64,000 nucleotides of DNA from Bufo bufo (lineage: Eukaryota > Chordata > Amphibia > Anura > Bufonidae). Positions 1-10,695 of this stretch are shown here, one piece after another. The stretch's first letter is position 1. Each line of letters begins with the position of its first letter. Below the pieces are notes generated by a model. The model did no database searches and was not told the DNA's origin. It saw only the letters and a list, made by a program, of their open reading frames with translations. The position numbers and the translations under genes were made by a program. The stretch lies in assembly GCF_905171765.1 (NCBI RefSeq), contig NC_053390.1, positions 501,619,336 through 501,683,335 on the forward strand, in the 5' to 3' direction.

Positions 1-2
1 CA

Positions 3-1152
3 TGGTCTCACATTTCCATGGATTTTATTTCTGATCTGCCCCCTTCTAAAGGGAAATCAGTGGTGTGGGTAGTGGTTGACCGTTTTAGCAAGATGGTGCA
101 CTTTGTTCCTTTAAGTAAGCTCCCTGATGCGAAGACCTTAGCCTCCTTGTTCATTGAACATGTGCTACGTCTGCATGGGATCCCTGAGAATATTGTCTCT
201 GATAGAGGCGTTCAGTTTGTTTCTGGTTTCTGGAGGGCTTTTTGTCGAAGATGCGACATCTCTTTATCCTTTTCGTCTGCTTTCCATCCACAGACCAATA
301 GGCAGACAGAACGGTTAAATCAGGCAGTGGAGCTTTTTCTAAGGTGCTATGTATCACATAATCAACTCTTATGGGTGAGATACCTCCCGTTGGCAGAATT
401 CGCTATTAACAATCGAGTTAATTCTTCCACGGGGGTGTCTCCTTTTTTTTGTAACAGTGGTTTGCATCCTCGCTTTTGTTCTAGACCCTCTGTATCCTCA
501 CTCAACCCGCAGTCAGATTCTTTTACCTCTAGACTGTGCTCAGTCTGGGCACAGGTTCAAACGAACCTGGAAAAGGCCCAGGAAACCCAGTGTAAACATG
601 CCAATAAGAGACGTTCCAAGGGGGTAAATTTTATACTCGGCGATAAGGTGTGGTTGTCGACTAAGAATCTTGCTTTGAAACAGTGTTCTAGGAAATTCTC
701 TCAGCGTTTTATTGGACCATACAATATTATTGAGGTTGTTAACACAGTGTCCTTTAGACTTAAGCTACCCGACTCCTTTCGTATACATGTGTTTGATAAG
801 TCGTTGCTTAAGAGATATGTGTCACCAGTGGTTCCGGTTAAAAAAACCTCCTCCACCTGTGGAGGTTGAAGGTCAGGAGGAATTCATCATCTCTAGAATT
901 ATTGATGTTAGAAAGGTTAGGAACTCCTTTCAATACCTGGTCCACTGGAAGGGCTATGGACCCAAGGAGAGGTCTTGGGTCCCAGCTACTGAGATCCACG
1001 CCCCGAGGCTCATCAAGAAGTTTCATGATGAGCATCCTGGGAGATTTGTAGCCAAGGGCTTGGGTCCGGTGGCCCCTCGTAAAAGGGGGGTTACTGTAAC
1101 GGGGTGCCGAAGGCGCACTCGGTCTCCCATCAGCCGCAGACCTGCTGCTTAG
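3..1152 (+). pseudogene. Ty3/Gypsy chromovirus pol, 3' end: integrase and chromodomain, frameshifted
   Basis: The window opens inside pol of an LTR retrotransposon. Reading from base 3 gives the integrase core that joins element cDNA to host DNA: first acidic residue in VVVDRFSKMVHF, second in VSDRGVQF, Glu in NRQTERLNQ (usually NGQTERVNQ). A GPY/F-type module (RFIGPYNIIEV) follows at about 710-800. This frame stops at 869. Another frame, about 850-1152, holds a chromodomain (LVHWKGYGPKERSWVP), which marks the chromovirus branch and is known to bind modified histones. The break lies near seven A at 840-846, so a one-base slip is the simplest cause. The coding sequence runs into the LTR starting at 1095. 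Gag, protease and most of RT lie outside the window. Family assignment is firm; the frameshift makes this copy probably inactive. Confidence 0.9.
1081..1090 (+). other. Polypurine tract of the Gypsy element
   Basis: The run AAAAGGGGGG lies four bases before the LTR start TGTAAC at 1095. This is where plus-strand DNA synthesis is primed in LTR retrotransposons, and its place confirms the LTR boundary. Confidence 0.7.
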
Positions 1153-1888
1153 CTTCGGGAGCGAGGATCTGTGTTCGGCCTCGTTCCCAGGGCAGCTTTG
1201 CTAGCTGGGAGGCTCCCTGCTCCTAGGTCTGCTTTGAGCGCCGAGCTGATCACTCAGTGCTCGACTTGCCTGTCTGTCAGTCATGTGACGCTGGCCATGT
1301 CACATGACCCTCACTCCCCACTATAAATACAGGCAACCTGCTGGCTACAGGTTGCCTGTGATTTTGGTCCCTTAGACTGTGTATTATTATTGTTATTTAG
1401 CTTACCTTTGGATTTGACCCTTGATCTGCTTCCTGACACCTCTTCTGCCTGCTCCCTGAACCTTGACGCTACCTCTCGGATTTTGACCTCGGCTTGCTTT
1501 TGGATTTTGTCTTTGCCTCTTCTCTTGTACTGACGTGACCTCCCAGATTTTGACCTGGGCCCGCTCTCGGATCTGTCTCGGTCTCCTCCCTCGTACTGAC
1601 GTGACCTCCTGGACTGACCCCGGCTAGTTAACCCCCCTCGTCCTTCCGTTTTTGGTGGTACCTTGCTAGTTCCACCTCTCTGTCCGCTCTAGTGCTACCT
1701 CTCATTGGCTGTCCGCTTCCCTGCTGTCTCTATCTCTCTGCTTGCACTTACTCAGGTCAGGGACTGTCGCCCAGTTGCGCCCCGTCACCTAGGGCGGGTG
1801 GTGCAAGTAGGCAGGGACAGGGATCGGGTGGCAGCTCAGGGAGTGCACCTCCGCTCTATCTTTATACCCGTGATGCTACCCCGTGACA
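1095..1888 (+). mobile_element. Gypsy 3' LTR
   Basis: The LTR starts TGTAACGGGGTGCCG right after the polypurine tract and ends near CCGTGACA at 1888. A second copy of the same LTR family stands alone at 22680-23657 and matches over the first 250 bases (TGCCGAAGGCGCA, TCCCATCAGCCGCAGAC). A TATA box at 1322 is shared by both. The 3' boundary is less sure than the 5' one, because the flank is not unique host DNA but a reverse-transcriptase fragment. Confidence 0.8.
1322..1329 (+). promoter_or_regulatory. TATA box of the Gypsy LTR promoter
   Basis: TATAAATA sits about 228 bases into the LTR, preceded by ACTCCCCAC. The same box in the same context occurs in the solo LTR near 22908, so it is conserved in the family and is the likely core promoter of the retrotransposon transcript. 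Confidence 0.65.
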
Positions 1889-2045
1889 TAGACGTCATTG
1901 AGGAGTCAAAAAGTGAGTGGGCCAGTCCTATAGTATTGATACCCAAGCCGGACGGGACGTTGCGGTTTTCTAACGACTTTCGACAACTTAATGAGGTTTC
2001 TAAATTCGATGCGTATCCCATGGTCCGGGTGTTTGGGGCACTGTG
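1889..2045 (+). pseudogene. Gypsy reverse-transcriptase fragment
   Basis: The translation contains SEWASPIVLIPKPDGTLRF, then NDFRQLNEVSKFDAYPM, the start of a Ty3/Gypsy reverse-transcriptase domain (motifs 1 and 2). It stops matching after the DAYPM motif and loses the frame of the family. It abuts the LTR directly, with no primer-binding site, gag or protease between, so it is not the normal 5' part of an element; it is a rearranged scrap, either from recombination between copies or from a second damaged insertion. Confidence 0.8.
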
Positions 2046-2894
2046 GGGGTGTTTATTCACTTGGGGCACTCTGAGAGGACACTAAAACAGCTCCATGGGG
2101 GCACATTACACCCACAAAAACTTAACCTAAAATACATAATTAATAAATGATGACCCAGATGCCTTTATGATGGAAGAAATGGCCGCAATGCTTTATTATG
2201 AGTTACCCAATACATTAATAGTTAAATTAATTAATAATTCAGAATAAATAAATATTTAACCATTAAAAACCACAATCCACTCAGCTATAGCTGAGTGATA
2301 AATCCCACTAATGCGACAAAAAATAATGAAAATTATTAGGGAGGGAGGGCAGACACAGATTAGGTCTTCTTCAAACTAGCACCCCAGTTCAGCCCAGTGT
2401 CATATAAAGGGGTCAGATTCCCGCCGTTTGCAGCAACAACAAATCAGCTGCTTGGATTTCTCCCCCAGCAACAGAAGGTGACTAATCAGCACAGACCTAG
2501 ACTCTCCAGTTGATACCGCTTCAAACCAGATTAACCTGGACATCGGGGGGGGGGGAGAGTGAAAACAATCAAATCCTACAAAACTCTATACCCTATCGGA
2601 TTTCAAATCTGACTGACCAATCACAGTGATCGAAAAGCAGGGACCGATGCAATTGGTCCACTGCTGGGTGCCCGGACAGCTCATGTGTACTTGCAGTGAC
2701 ACTTTGATCTCATGACGTACTGTGTACGTCATGATGCGTTAACTAACACCTGATTATGATGTACACAGGTCATTAAGGGGTTAATTCTGCTGATGCATAT
2801 GTTTTATGGTTACAATAATTGATCCCCTACCCTAATGGATATCCTCCTAGAATATTCCTAAGTAAGTACTGTCAATAAACCACAGGTTAACCCA
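2046..2894. other. No gene; decayed repeat DNA
   Basis: No coding potential seen. AT-rich sequence with a G run near 2547. At about 2690-2793 there is a short relic of the TTAA-flanked family seen at 11, 19 and 33 kb: ACGTACTGTGTACGTCATGA, followed by CATTAAGGGGTTAA, the family's terminal signature. Confidence 0.5.
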
Positions 2895-3525
2895 GATGTC
2901 CAGCTACAGGTCTTCCATTGACCTCACGATACTGCTCTCAAAGGCTATCATGGTGCACAGCAAGACGACAGTGGAGGTCTATTTTCTTCATGGATGAGTC
3001 CTGCTTCTGTTTTGATAGCTGAAGGTAGGTGTGGTGACCACAAGGGCAAAACCATGAAGAGGCCTTCACAAGGGATCGTCACACCGGTCCCACTTCTGGG
3101 ATAATGGTATGGGGAGGCATAGTGTACAGTAGCTGGACTCCTCTATTCTTCGTTTTAGGTACACTAACAGCTCAGTGTTATATTGATCTGGTCATGGAGC
3201 CAGTGGCATGCCCATTTTTCCAACATGTCTCAGACACTGTTTTTCAGCAAGGCAACATTTAGTGTTGCTGGTGCTACTGTGAGTAGCCTGAGTGGCCTAC
3301 ACATGTTACCATGACCTACAGCATCTCTGTTCTTGTCTCCAATAGAGCATATCTTAGATGTCATTGCTCTGAAATTGCAAAGGGAGCTGCCAGCAGCGGA
3401 TCTTGATGATTTGCATGCCCAAGTGCATTTAGCGTGGCTAACATTCCCCAGACAACCATTTATAACCTCTTTGATAGCATGCCAAGGCATTTAAATGCAC
3501 ATAATTCTGCTCATTGACCTGTTTA
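2895..3525 (+). pseudogene. Decayed Tc1/mariner-type transposase
   Basis: Several stops and frame changes, but the order of motifs is that of a Tc1-like DDE transposase. One frame reads GLPLTSRYCSQRLSWC, then FFMDESCFCF (first catalytic Asp). Next come GIMVWGGIVYSSWTPL and LTAQCYIDLVMEPV. The QDNARPH block is lost (compare VFQQGN). SPIEHILDVIALKLQRELP carries the third acidic residue, and the C-terminal FDSMP-type end is at about 3460-3485. No terminal inverted repeats were recognised. This is an old, dead copy, more diverged than the other Tc1 elements in the window. Confidence 0.75.
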
Positions 3526-3888
3526 GCAAACTTGTGATTTCCATAATTCCATGACTTTTCCTTATTGGTATTGCAATATCAGTGTTGGGGAGTCTAGTTT
3601 TAAAGGAAAAGCTCCATTAAGACTTGTAATTTATAAATTTAGATTCTGCTCTTTCTGGACTTAAAGGGAACCTGTTAGTTACAAAACACCCACGAACTTG
3701 CGTAAGCAGTGTATAGTGTAAAGGATGCAGGCTCCAGTTATGTAATTTTTATCTTCATACTTACTTGTGTTCTGATGCTGTGCTCCCATAAACCAGCAGT
3801 AATATACATTGAGAGGATTCCTCTTTGAGTCCTCTCCATTATGTTAATCTATACCAGACCTGTAAAGCTGAAGATTTGCCACCACTAG
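3526..3888. other. No gene recognised
   Basis: AT-rich spacer. It contains AAAGGGAACCTGTTAG at about 3664, which resembles the start of an interspersed repeat, but no second end was found. Confidence 0.35.
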
Positions 3889-4515
3889 CTATATAGGGTC
3901 CCAGTAGCTCCTCCTGGTTAATGCGGCTTATTGCGCTATGACCTATGAGCTTGAGACCTGGCCTAATGACGGATTTGCCAGACACACTGCCCTAAGTCCT
4001 AAGTGGTAGTTGATAAACATCTGCCGGCATCCTGTAAATGACTGGTGCTACAACAGGTCATGCGTCCACACTATCAACAATCCATGCACCCAGTCTCAGA
4101 AATGTGGGCACAAATCAACTCCGCAGAATTGCTGTCTTACATAAATTTTGCCCCCATGAACTGCTCTACGCGTTTCACCCTAAATCTGGCTCTTCAGGAG
4201 CAATGAAATTTTGGGGTGCAGACATACAACATAGACGCTGACCGCCTCACGTCCTAAGGCGGCGGCGGCAACAGCGCTAGAATGCCAGAGCGCACAGGTT
4301 ACGAGGAGAGGCCCCTCCCCTACCAGGAATCAAGCCCCTGGGCTGGCCAATAGCACAGAAAGGGTCACGGCAAACCGCAATGCAACCCCGCCTCCACTGC
4401 CAGCTCACTCACTGAAGCGATTACACCCGGAGTGTCAAAACACCAGGTCTCAAGCCATATGTCATAGCGCAATAAGCCGCATTCACCAGGAGGAGCTACT
4501 GAGACCATATATAGT
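3889..4515 (-). mobile_element. Inverted-repeat-bounded, hammerhead-bearing element, probably Penelope-derived
   Basis: Two inverted arms of about 73 bases (3889-3961 and 4443-4515) match with few mismatches; both contain AGTAGCTCCTCCTGGT and GCGGCTTATTGCGCTATGAC. Between them, on the minus strand, a GC-rich promoter-like stretch (about 4240-4430) precedes a hammerhead ribozyme core at 4162-4202. The same order, GC-rich stretch then hammerhead, occurs in the Penelope-like element at 42.9-46.8 kb. Penelope-like elements are known to carry hammerhead motifs in their terminal repeats. No coding sequence remains. The inverted arms could also be those of a DNA transposon that captured the ribozyme. 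Confidence 0.55.
4162..4202 (-). ncRNA. Hammerhead ribozyme (type I, minimal)
   Basis: On the minus strand the order is stem I TGCTC, core CTGAAGA, stem II GCC...GGT, core GAAA, a two-pair stem III (AC-GC-GT), cleavage base A, then GAGCA closing stem I. The CTGANGA and GAAA core bases are all present, stem I has five Watson-Crick pairs, and cleavage after GTA is allowed. The short stem III is the form described for Penelope-like elements. Cleavage activity is inferred from the fold only. Confidence 0.7.
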
Positions 4516-5981
4516 TAGATGGCACGTTCCTTGGCCATTTGTACTGTGACCACATACAAACTGGTCTATAAAACTCTGTAGAATTATATTATATATATAT
4601 ATATATTATATTTCAGTGTCTTCACATATGTGTATACGCTATATATATAATGAGATATGAAGTGGAAAGCGATGCCTCCTTTCACAAGTGTAAAACTACA
4701 GCCACACAAAGTGTTACATGTGGATTTGTCACAGATTTTCTGCTGATTTCAGCCTATGCATAGCAAAAGGTGAAATTCACTGTGAAAATCTGGAGCAAAA
4801 ACTGACACTGCAGATTTTAAATCTGCACCTTCGATCAATGTATGCTATGGATTATTTTTTGCAGCACTTAGATGACACTTGAACAAATTGTGCAGCAGAA
4901 AATTTGCAGTTTATACACCCCACTTAGATGTACTCTAAAAGCAGCTGTAGGAGATGCAGCAGGGAATGGCGAGGCAACCATTCAACACTGTGGCTAGGAA
5001 GATGCAGCTATGGGCATCACTGGTTGTGCTTACAGAAATCCGATTTTTAATACAGAGTGCACCTGGAATATAATATAGAGTAGCTTGTACCCAAGTCTTA
5101 AACAGATCCACCATTCCTAACACAAATATCCAAAATTTGTATATAAAATTTGTCCCAAACCACAAAGTCCCTTGGAGCACAGCAGGTCTTTAGTGAAGTA
5201 GGTTCCAATTCACACTCAGTCCTTTGTACAAAAAAAGACTGTGCAGCTCAAACTCTTTCCATAGGAGCATCGGATGAATAAGGTAGGTGGATGGTATCTT
5301 TAGATGCACTCGATCACTGGATTTAAGGTTCCCTTCACATTCAGATTTCTCACCTCCTGGATGTTAAATTAGAGGACTGAACATAGTGAGGTACCGCAAC
5401 AATTCATTAAACAATTGGTTTTATTATACTCACATAGATAAAAAGTCTCATGCATATAAAAGTATAAAATGATGCTCAGAATCGCTTGGCATCCACTGCA
5501 AATATCGCACTCAAACAGGGCTGTATAATGTTATTTAACAAATCATGCGATTTTCTGGAATCCATGATACAATAAATTCCATTTGTTCAATGTTGCTATA
5601 ACACACAGTAATAACATGAGAATGCAAAAGTTTCCCATATCACAGGATCCCACCATGCAACTTTTCAAGTATCCATGTCCAGTTTCTCAGCATTCTCATG
5701 TAATTATGACCCAAATAGAGAAAAGGTCCAGTGCTCATGAAGCTTCATTAAAACGTCAAACATTCCAAAATAGAATAAATCCATACTCCATCCTAAACAA
5801 CAGCAATCGGTTACACTTGTCGGATATATGTATCCTTAATCATAGGGAGACATTTTGGATTTAATGTTTTACGTCAGTCACTGTAATAACTGTAATAATG
5901 CCTATTCGGCCCTGCAGAAGGCAAGGCCTTAAAGGCATCTGTACCTGGGAGGCCCATGGGTCATTGTTAGACTTCTACCTC
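4516..5981. other. No gene; unassigned sequence with an AT microsatellite
   Basis: No convincing coding region; the open frames near 4935-5180 and 5583-5864 lack any recognisable motif. An (AT)n tract lies at about 4584-4612. The remainder looks like old, unrecognised repeat DNA. Confidence 0.5.
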
Positions 5982-6199
5982 CAGTGTCAGACTGAGGTTC
6001 CTGGGACCCACCAGAGGAAATTATTCTTGAGGCCCCACCCCTATATAATTGAAAAAGTTTAATGGGTTTTGAATCACAGAAATAGACCTTAGTGGCAAGT
6101 AATTGGCTCCAAAGACAGCCAAACACGTTTTCTCCCAAATGATTGGAGCCTATAATGGTATCAGATTCTCTGGTACTCTGGTGGGCCAGTCCGACACTG
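5982..6199. mobile_element. hAT-type MITE
   Basis: Ends are inverted: CAGTGTCAGACTG on the left and the complement of CAGTGTCGGACTGG on the right, with a shared CCCACCAGAG block inside. Eight-base flanks TCTACCTC and TCTCCCTG agree at six positions, as expected for an aged 8-bp hAT target duplication. No coding capacity. Confidence 0.6.
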
Positions 6200-6249
6200 T
6201 CTCCCTGTCTCTAACCACTTAGATTACCAAGTCAGTATTGACTGGAGTA

Positions 6250-7813
6250 CAGGGAGTGCAGAATTATTAGACAAATGAGTATTTTGACCACATCATCCTC
6301 TTTATGCATGTTGTCTTACTCCAAGCTGTATAGGCTCGAAAGCCTACTACCAATTAAGCATATTAGGTGATGTGCATCTCTGTAATGAGAAGGGGTGTGG
6401 TCTAATGACATCAACACCCTATATTAGGTGTGCATAATTATTAGGCAACTTCCTTTCCTTTGGCAAAATGGGTCAAAAGAAGGACTTGACAGGCTCAGAA
6501 AAGTCAAAAATAGTGAGATATCTTGCAGAGGGATGCAGCACTCTTAAAATTGCAAAGCTTCTGAAGCGTAATCATCGAACAATCAAGCATTTAATTCAAA
6601 ATAGTCAACAGGGTCGCAAGAAGCGTGTGGAAAAACCAAGGCGCAAAATAACTGCCCATGAACTGAGAAAAGTCAAGCGTGCAGCTGCCAAGATGCCACT
6701 TGCCACCAGTTTGGCCATATTTCAGAGCTGCAACATCACTGGAGTGCCCAAAAGCACAAGGTGTGCAATACTCAGAGACATGGCCAAGGTAAGAAAGGCT
6801 GAAAGACGACCACCACTGAACAAGACACACAAGCTGAAACGTCAAGACTGGGCCAAGAAATATCTCAAGACTGATTTTTCTAAGGTTTTATGGACTGATG
6901 AAATGAGAGTGAGTCTTGATGGGCCAGATGGATGGGCCCGTGGCTGGATTGGTAAAGGGCAGAGAGCTCCAGTCCGACTCAGACGCCAGCAAGGTGGAGG
7001 TGGAGTACTGGTTTGGGCTGGTATCATCAAAGATGAGCTTGTGGGGCCTTTTCGGGTTGAGGATGGAGTCAAGCTCAACTCCCAGTCCTACTGCCAGTTT
7101 TTGGAAGACACCTTCTTCAAGCAGTGGTACAGGAAGAAGTCTGCATCCTTCAAGAAAAACATGATTTTCATGCAGAACAATGCTCCATCACACGCGTCCA
7201 AGTACTCCACAGCGTGGCTGGCAAGAAAGGGTATAAAAGAAGAAAATCTAATGACATGGCCTCCTTGTTCACCTGATCTGAACCCCATTGAGAACCTGTG
7301 GTCCATCATCAAATGTGAGATCTACAAGGAGGGAAAACAGTACACCTCTCTGAACAGTGTCTGGGAGGCTGTGGTTGCTGCTGCACGCAATGTTGATGGT
7401 GAACAGATCAAAACACTGACAGAATCCATGGATGGCAGGCTTTTGAGTGTCCTTGCAAAGAAAGGTGGCTATATTGGTCACTGATTTGTTTTTGTTTTGT
7501 TTTTGAATGTCAGAAATGTATATTTGTGAATGTTGAGATGTTATATTGGTTTCACTGGTAAAAATAAATAATTGAAATGGGTATATATTTGTTTTTTGTT
7601 AAGTTGCCTAATAATTATGCACAGTAATAGTCACCTGCACACACAGATATCCCCCTAAAATAGCTAAAACTAAAAACAAACTAAAAACTACTTCCAAAAA
7701 TATTCAGCTTTGATATTAATGAGTTTTTTTGGGTTCATTGAGAACATGGTTGTTGTTCAATAATAAAATTAATCCTCAAAAATACAACTTGCCTAATAAT
7801 TCTGCACTCCCTG
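6250..7813 (+). mobile_element. Tc1/mariner DD37E transposon, copy 1
   Basis: Both ends carry the inverted repeat CAGGGAGTGCAGAATTATT, each next to a TA dinucleotide (6248-6249 and 7814-7815), the target duplication of the Tc1/mariner superfamily. A second internal copy of the end motif (GTGCATAATTATTAGGCAAC) lies just before the gene at about 6430 and after it at about 7604, so the ends have a paired-repeat layout. The element encodes one transposase (6468-7484). A sister copy in the opposite orientation is at 49109-50671. Confidence 0.95.
6468..7484 (+). CDS. Tc1/mariner transposase (DD37E family), catalytic Asp replaced
   Basis: 338 residues, uninterrupted. The protein would bind the element ends through an N-terminal helix-turn-helix region (about residues 8-110) and cut and paste through a DDE domain. 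Catalytic residues: D144 in LWTDEM, position 237 in FMQNNAPSH, E275 in SPDLNPIENLW; 37 residues separate the second and third, hence DD37E. At position 237 this copy has Asn where the sister copy (49437-50453) has Asp, a GAC to AAC change at 7176. Loss of that metal ligand should abolish catalysis although the frame is open. The start ATG follows GGCAAA, as in the sister copy. Nine or so other substitutions separate the two. Likely a recently inactivated gene. Confidence 0.93.
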   Translation: MGQKKDLTGSEKSKIVRYLAEGCSTLKIAKLLKRNHRTIKHLIQNSQQGRKKRVEKPRRKITAHELRKVKRAAAKMPLATSLAIFQSCNITGVPKSTRCAILRDMAKVRKAERRPPLNKTHKLKRQDWAKKYLKTDFSKVLWTDEMRVSLDGPDGWARGWIGKGQRAPVRLRRQQGGGGVLVWAGIIKDELVGPFRVEDGVKLNSQSYCQFLEDTFFKQWYRKKSASFKKNMIFMQNNAPSHASKYSTAWLARKGIKEENLMTWPPCSPDLNPIENLWSIIKCEIYKEGKQYTSLNSVWEAVVAAARNVDGEQIKTLTESMDGRLLSVLAKKGGYIGH

Positions 7814-7815
7814 TA

Positions 7816-9042
7816 TATAAGGGATTGAACTGCTGAGGTCCGTTTTAGCTCAGTTCCCTTTAGTAAGAGCAGGGTGCAAGCTGTATGATAAACCTGGTGG
7901 TACTCCAAGTGATGGCTTGGGCACAGTTCCTGAGCCAGTGGCATCACAACTCCATGCTATTACGTCACTGAATGTAAACTCACTACTTGCAGCAAGGGTT
8001 GAGCTACAGTTATTGGCACATTTTAATGTTCTCTATTAATATATTAAGAAACTTTGAAAATAAAATATTTGTGGGGTCAAATGGAGAATAAAAAACAATT
8101 CTGTGATTTTTTGGGGGGGGATTTTGGTGTAACAGCATGCTAAGGTTATTCTGCTAGTTAGTACCGTTATGATACTGCCAAATCTATATAGATTTGATGT
8201 TTTATTTTTTTAATTAAATACATTTTTGCATTGTGTCAGTGTAGTTTGAAATCTATGTGTGTGGGACTTGTTTTTTTGGGCAAGCTATAGTTTTTTTTAT
8301 TGGTATCATCTTGTCAGAAATACAAGTGATATTGTAATATTTTGGACCTAGCGATACCAATTTCTTTTTTACTTATGTTTCTCCTGTCAAAACCAGAGAT
8401 GCCAGTGAGGTCATTTGGATCCAGCACTGCACCGTGGCTACAATTGAGATTTGAACCCTGCATTTTATTTTTTGGTATTCATATGTCCATCTTTTATTTG
8501 GTTCCTTGCTTAAACCATTTGAATTGCTTGTATTTCTGTTGCTTTTACAGACAGCCTAGTGTCTCAGAAATTGTAATCACATAATAAATTCATCTGGGTC
8601 ATTATGACCGGAGGGATGGTCATAATCAGCAGCACTTAATGGCATTGTAATGTATTATTTAAATGACCATTAACATACATGACCAATCTTTTAATATGAA
8701 AACAAATTATATCATAGTCTTAATTACAATTTTTATTTGGAAAATATTTTACACAGAAACAAGATCTCATTACACTGTATGTCTCCTGCTGGACATAACC
8801 AAATACGATAAATCATCTTTATCCAGTGCTTACCTCAAAAGCATCAGTGTTCATTATTGTCAACTGTTATAATGTATTCTGTTCACTACAAGGGGGTGCT
8901 ACAGCTAATGACATTTCCACTGCAGTGGAAATGTAATGAAAGAGCATGCCAGAACAGGGGGGTATATCCCAGGGGTTCTGATGTTTCCCCACAGGATGAG
9001 TGATAAATGTGGGTACCCTTACCAGTGATCACTAGCACAGGA
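7816..9042. other. No gene recognised
   Basis: AT-rich DNA with poly-T and poly-G runs (8110-8127). The open frames at 8342-8584 and 8663-8872 have no family motif. Nothing supportable. Confidence 0.45.
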
Positions 9043-9242
9043 GTCCCAAATACTTATTTCATGCAATAAAATGCAAATTAATTATTTAAAAATCATACAA
9101 TGTGATTTTCTGGATTTTTTTTTAGATTCTGTCTCTCACAGTTGAAGTATTACCTACAATAAAAATTACAGGCCTCTTCATTAATTGTAGGGGGGAAAAC
9201 TTGCTAAATCGTCAGTGTATCAAATACTTATTTTCCCCACTG
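9043..9242. mobile_element. Terminal remnant of a Tc1-like transposon
   Basis: The block has CAAATACTTATTTCATGCAA near its inner side, then AATTACAGGCCTCT, and ends TATTTTCCCCACTGTA. This is the layout of a long Tc1-like terminal inverted repeat, with the doubled AAATACTTATTT motif and a final TA. No transposase or opposite end was found, so it is a one-ended remnant. Confidence 0.6.
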
Positions 9243-9580
9243 TATGAAACAGGCAATGAGGTTTTCTGAGGGACCCACTGCAAGACTTATTCCCAGTGGC
9301 TGTACTCTGTAGGAACAATATCACCTCCCTATTTGACCTGAAGCTGAGAGGGAGATCCAAAAATTTAATAAACAAATGTTTATAGACACAATTAGACACT
9401 ACATACTGTATTAGACCCTGTGTGGATTTATTTTTACCAACCACATCTGCCACTAGAAACTGTGTTTTACCTGCAAGACAGACTTGAGAGTTTCAGCATT
9501 GTATGCACGAGGCAACTGCAGAAACCTATAGAATTGTGTATGTGATAAGGAATACTCCAGCTGCAGCTGCCAAAGGCCAA
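9243..9580. other. No gene recognised
   Basis: Unassigned sequence between two repeats; no motif or coding signal seen. Confidence 0.4.
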
Positions 9581-9752
9581 GTTCACACTTCAGTTATTTG
9601 GTCAATTGTTTTCATCAGTTATTATGAGCCAAAACTTGTAGTGAAGCCTGCTTAGAGATTAGGTGTAATGTAAAAATGTCCTCATGTTCTGTGTTTTTGA
9701 TCCACACCTGGTTTTGGATCACAATAACTGACCAAATAACTGAAGTGTGAAC
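9581..9752. mobile_element. Short MITE with 30-bp inverted ends
   Basis: GTTCACACTTCAGTTATTTG at the left is mirrored by CAAATAACTGAAGTGTGAAC at the right, enclosing about 110 bases of non-coding DNA. The GTTCACACTT end resembles other ttcacac-ended MITEs in the window. Confidence 0.75.
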
Positions 9753-9857
9753 TTATATTAACTAGGCCATTCTCCTAATGCTTTCATTCTTCAAATCCTT
9801 CAAGGCAGAAAAGCTCAGGAAGGCTAAGGTTGTCTCATATGGGAGTGTACAGAGTAA

Positions 9858-10366
9858 GGCCTCCTGCACACTACCGTATGGCTTTTTCTGTATTTTGCGG
9901 TCCATTTTTCACGGATCCATTGTTCAGTTTTTTGTTTCCGTTCAGTTTCCGTTTCGCAAAAAATCTCCGTATGGTTTCCGTATGCGATCCGTTGTTTGCA
10001 GATCGCAAACAGATACATAACATTTTTAATCATTAATGTAATGTACAGTAATGTGTTTTAACAGTATACACATGGGCAAAGTGGGCATGGATCCGCAAAA
10101 AATGGATGACATACGGATGTGTTCCGCATGCATTCCATATTTTTTGCGGACCCATTGACTTGAATGGAGCCACGGATCGTTATTTGCGGGCAATAATAGG
10201 ACAAGTTCTATCTTTCGCGGAATGGATATACGGAAATACGGAAATGGAATTCATACGGAGTACATTCCGTTTTTTTTGTGGAACCATTGAAATGAATGGT
10301 TCTGCATACGGACCGCAAACGGAATCTGCAAAAACGGAAAAAAATAAAGTTTGTGTGCAAAAGGCC
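9858..10366. mobile_element. PIF/Harbinger-like MITE (GGCC...TGCACAC ends)
   Basis: Flanked by TAA on both sides (9855-9857, 10367-10369), with ends GGCCTCCTGCACAC and its imperfect complement TGTGTGCAAAAGGCC. The interior is a degenerate palindrome rich in GCGGA, ACGGA and CCGTAT words. The TAA target and TIR style suggest the Harbinger type. A related copy is at 47863-48297. An AT-rich segment of about 110 bases (10005-10100) interrupts the palindrome. Confidence 0.7.
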
Positions 10367-10426
10367 TAAGGGTATTAACAGCATGGAGTTCACAGGTTTT
10401 TAATACAATTAGTGCATAACTATTAG

Positions 10427-10695
10427 GCCTCTTGCACACAAACATTGTGCATCCGTTCCATGCATTTGGTACCGCAATTTGTGGTCCCCAATGAAGGGGG
10501 AACGTCCGTGCAGAGGCCGTAACGGATCGAGACTCATTCAACTTGAATGGGTCTGTGATCCGTCTTCACCGCCAAAAAATAGAACACACTCCGTAGTGCT
10601 TCCGTGGGGTTCCGATCGGTGCTTCCGCTCTGCATCTCCGTGATTGCGGACCCATTCAAGTGATGCGGAGTGCACACGGGCTGGGCAGCAATACG
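10427..10695. mobile_element. Truncated MITE of the same GGCC...GCACAC group
   Basis: Begins GGCCTCTTGCACACAAAC and contains the CCGTTCC, GCGGACCCATTCAAG and CACTCCGTA words typical of the group; the opposite terminus is degraded near 10695, where L1-like coding sequence resumes. Confidence 0.5.
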
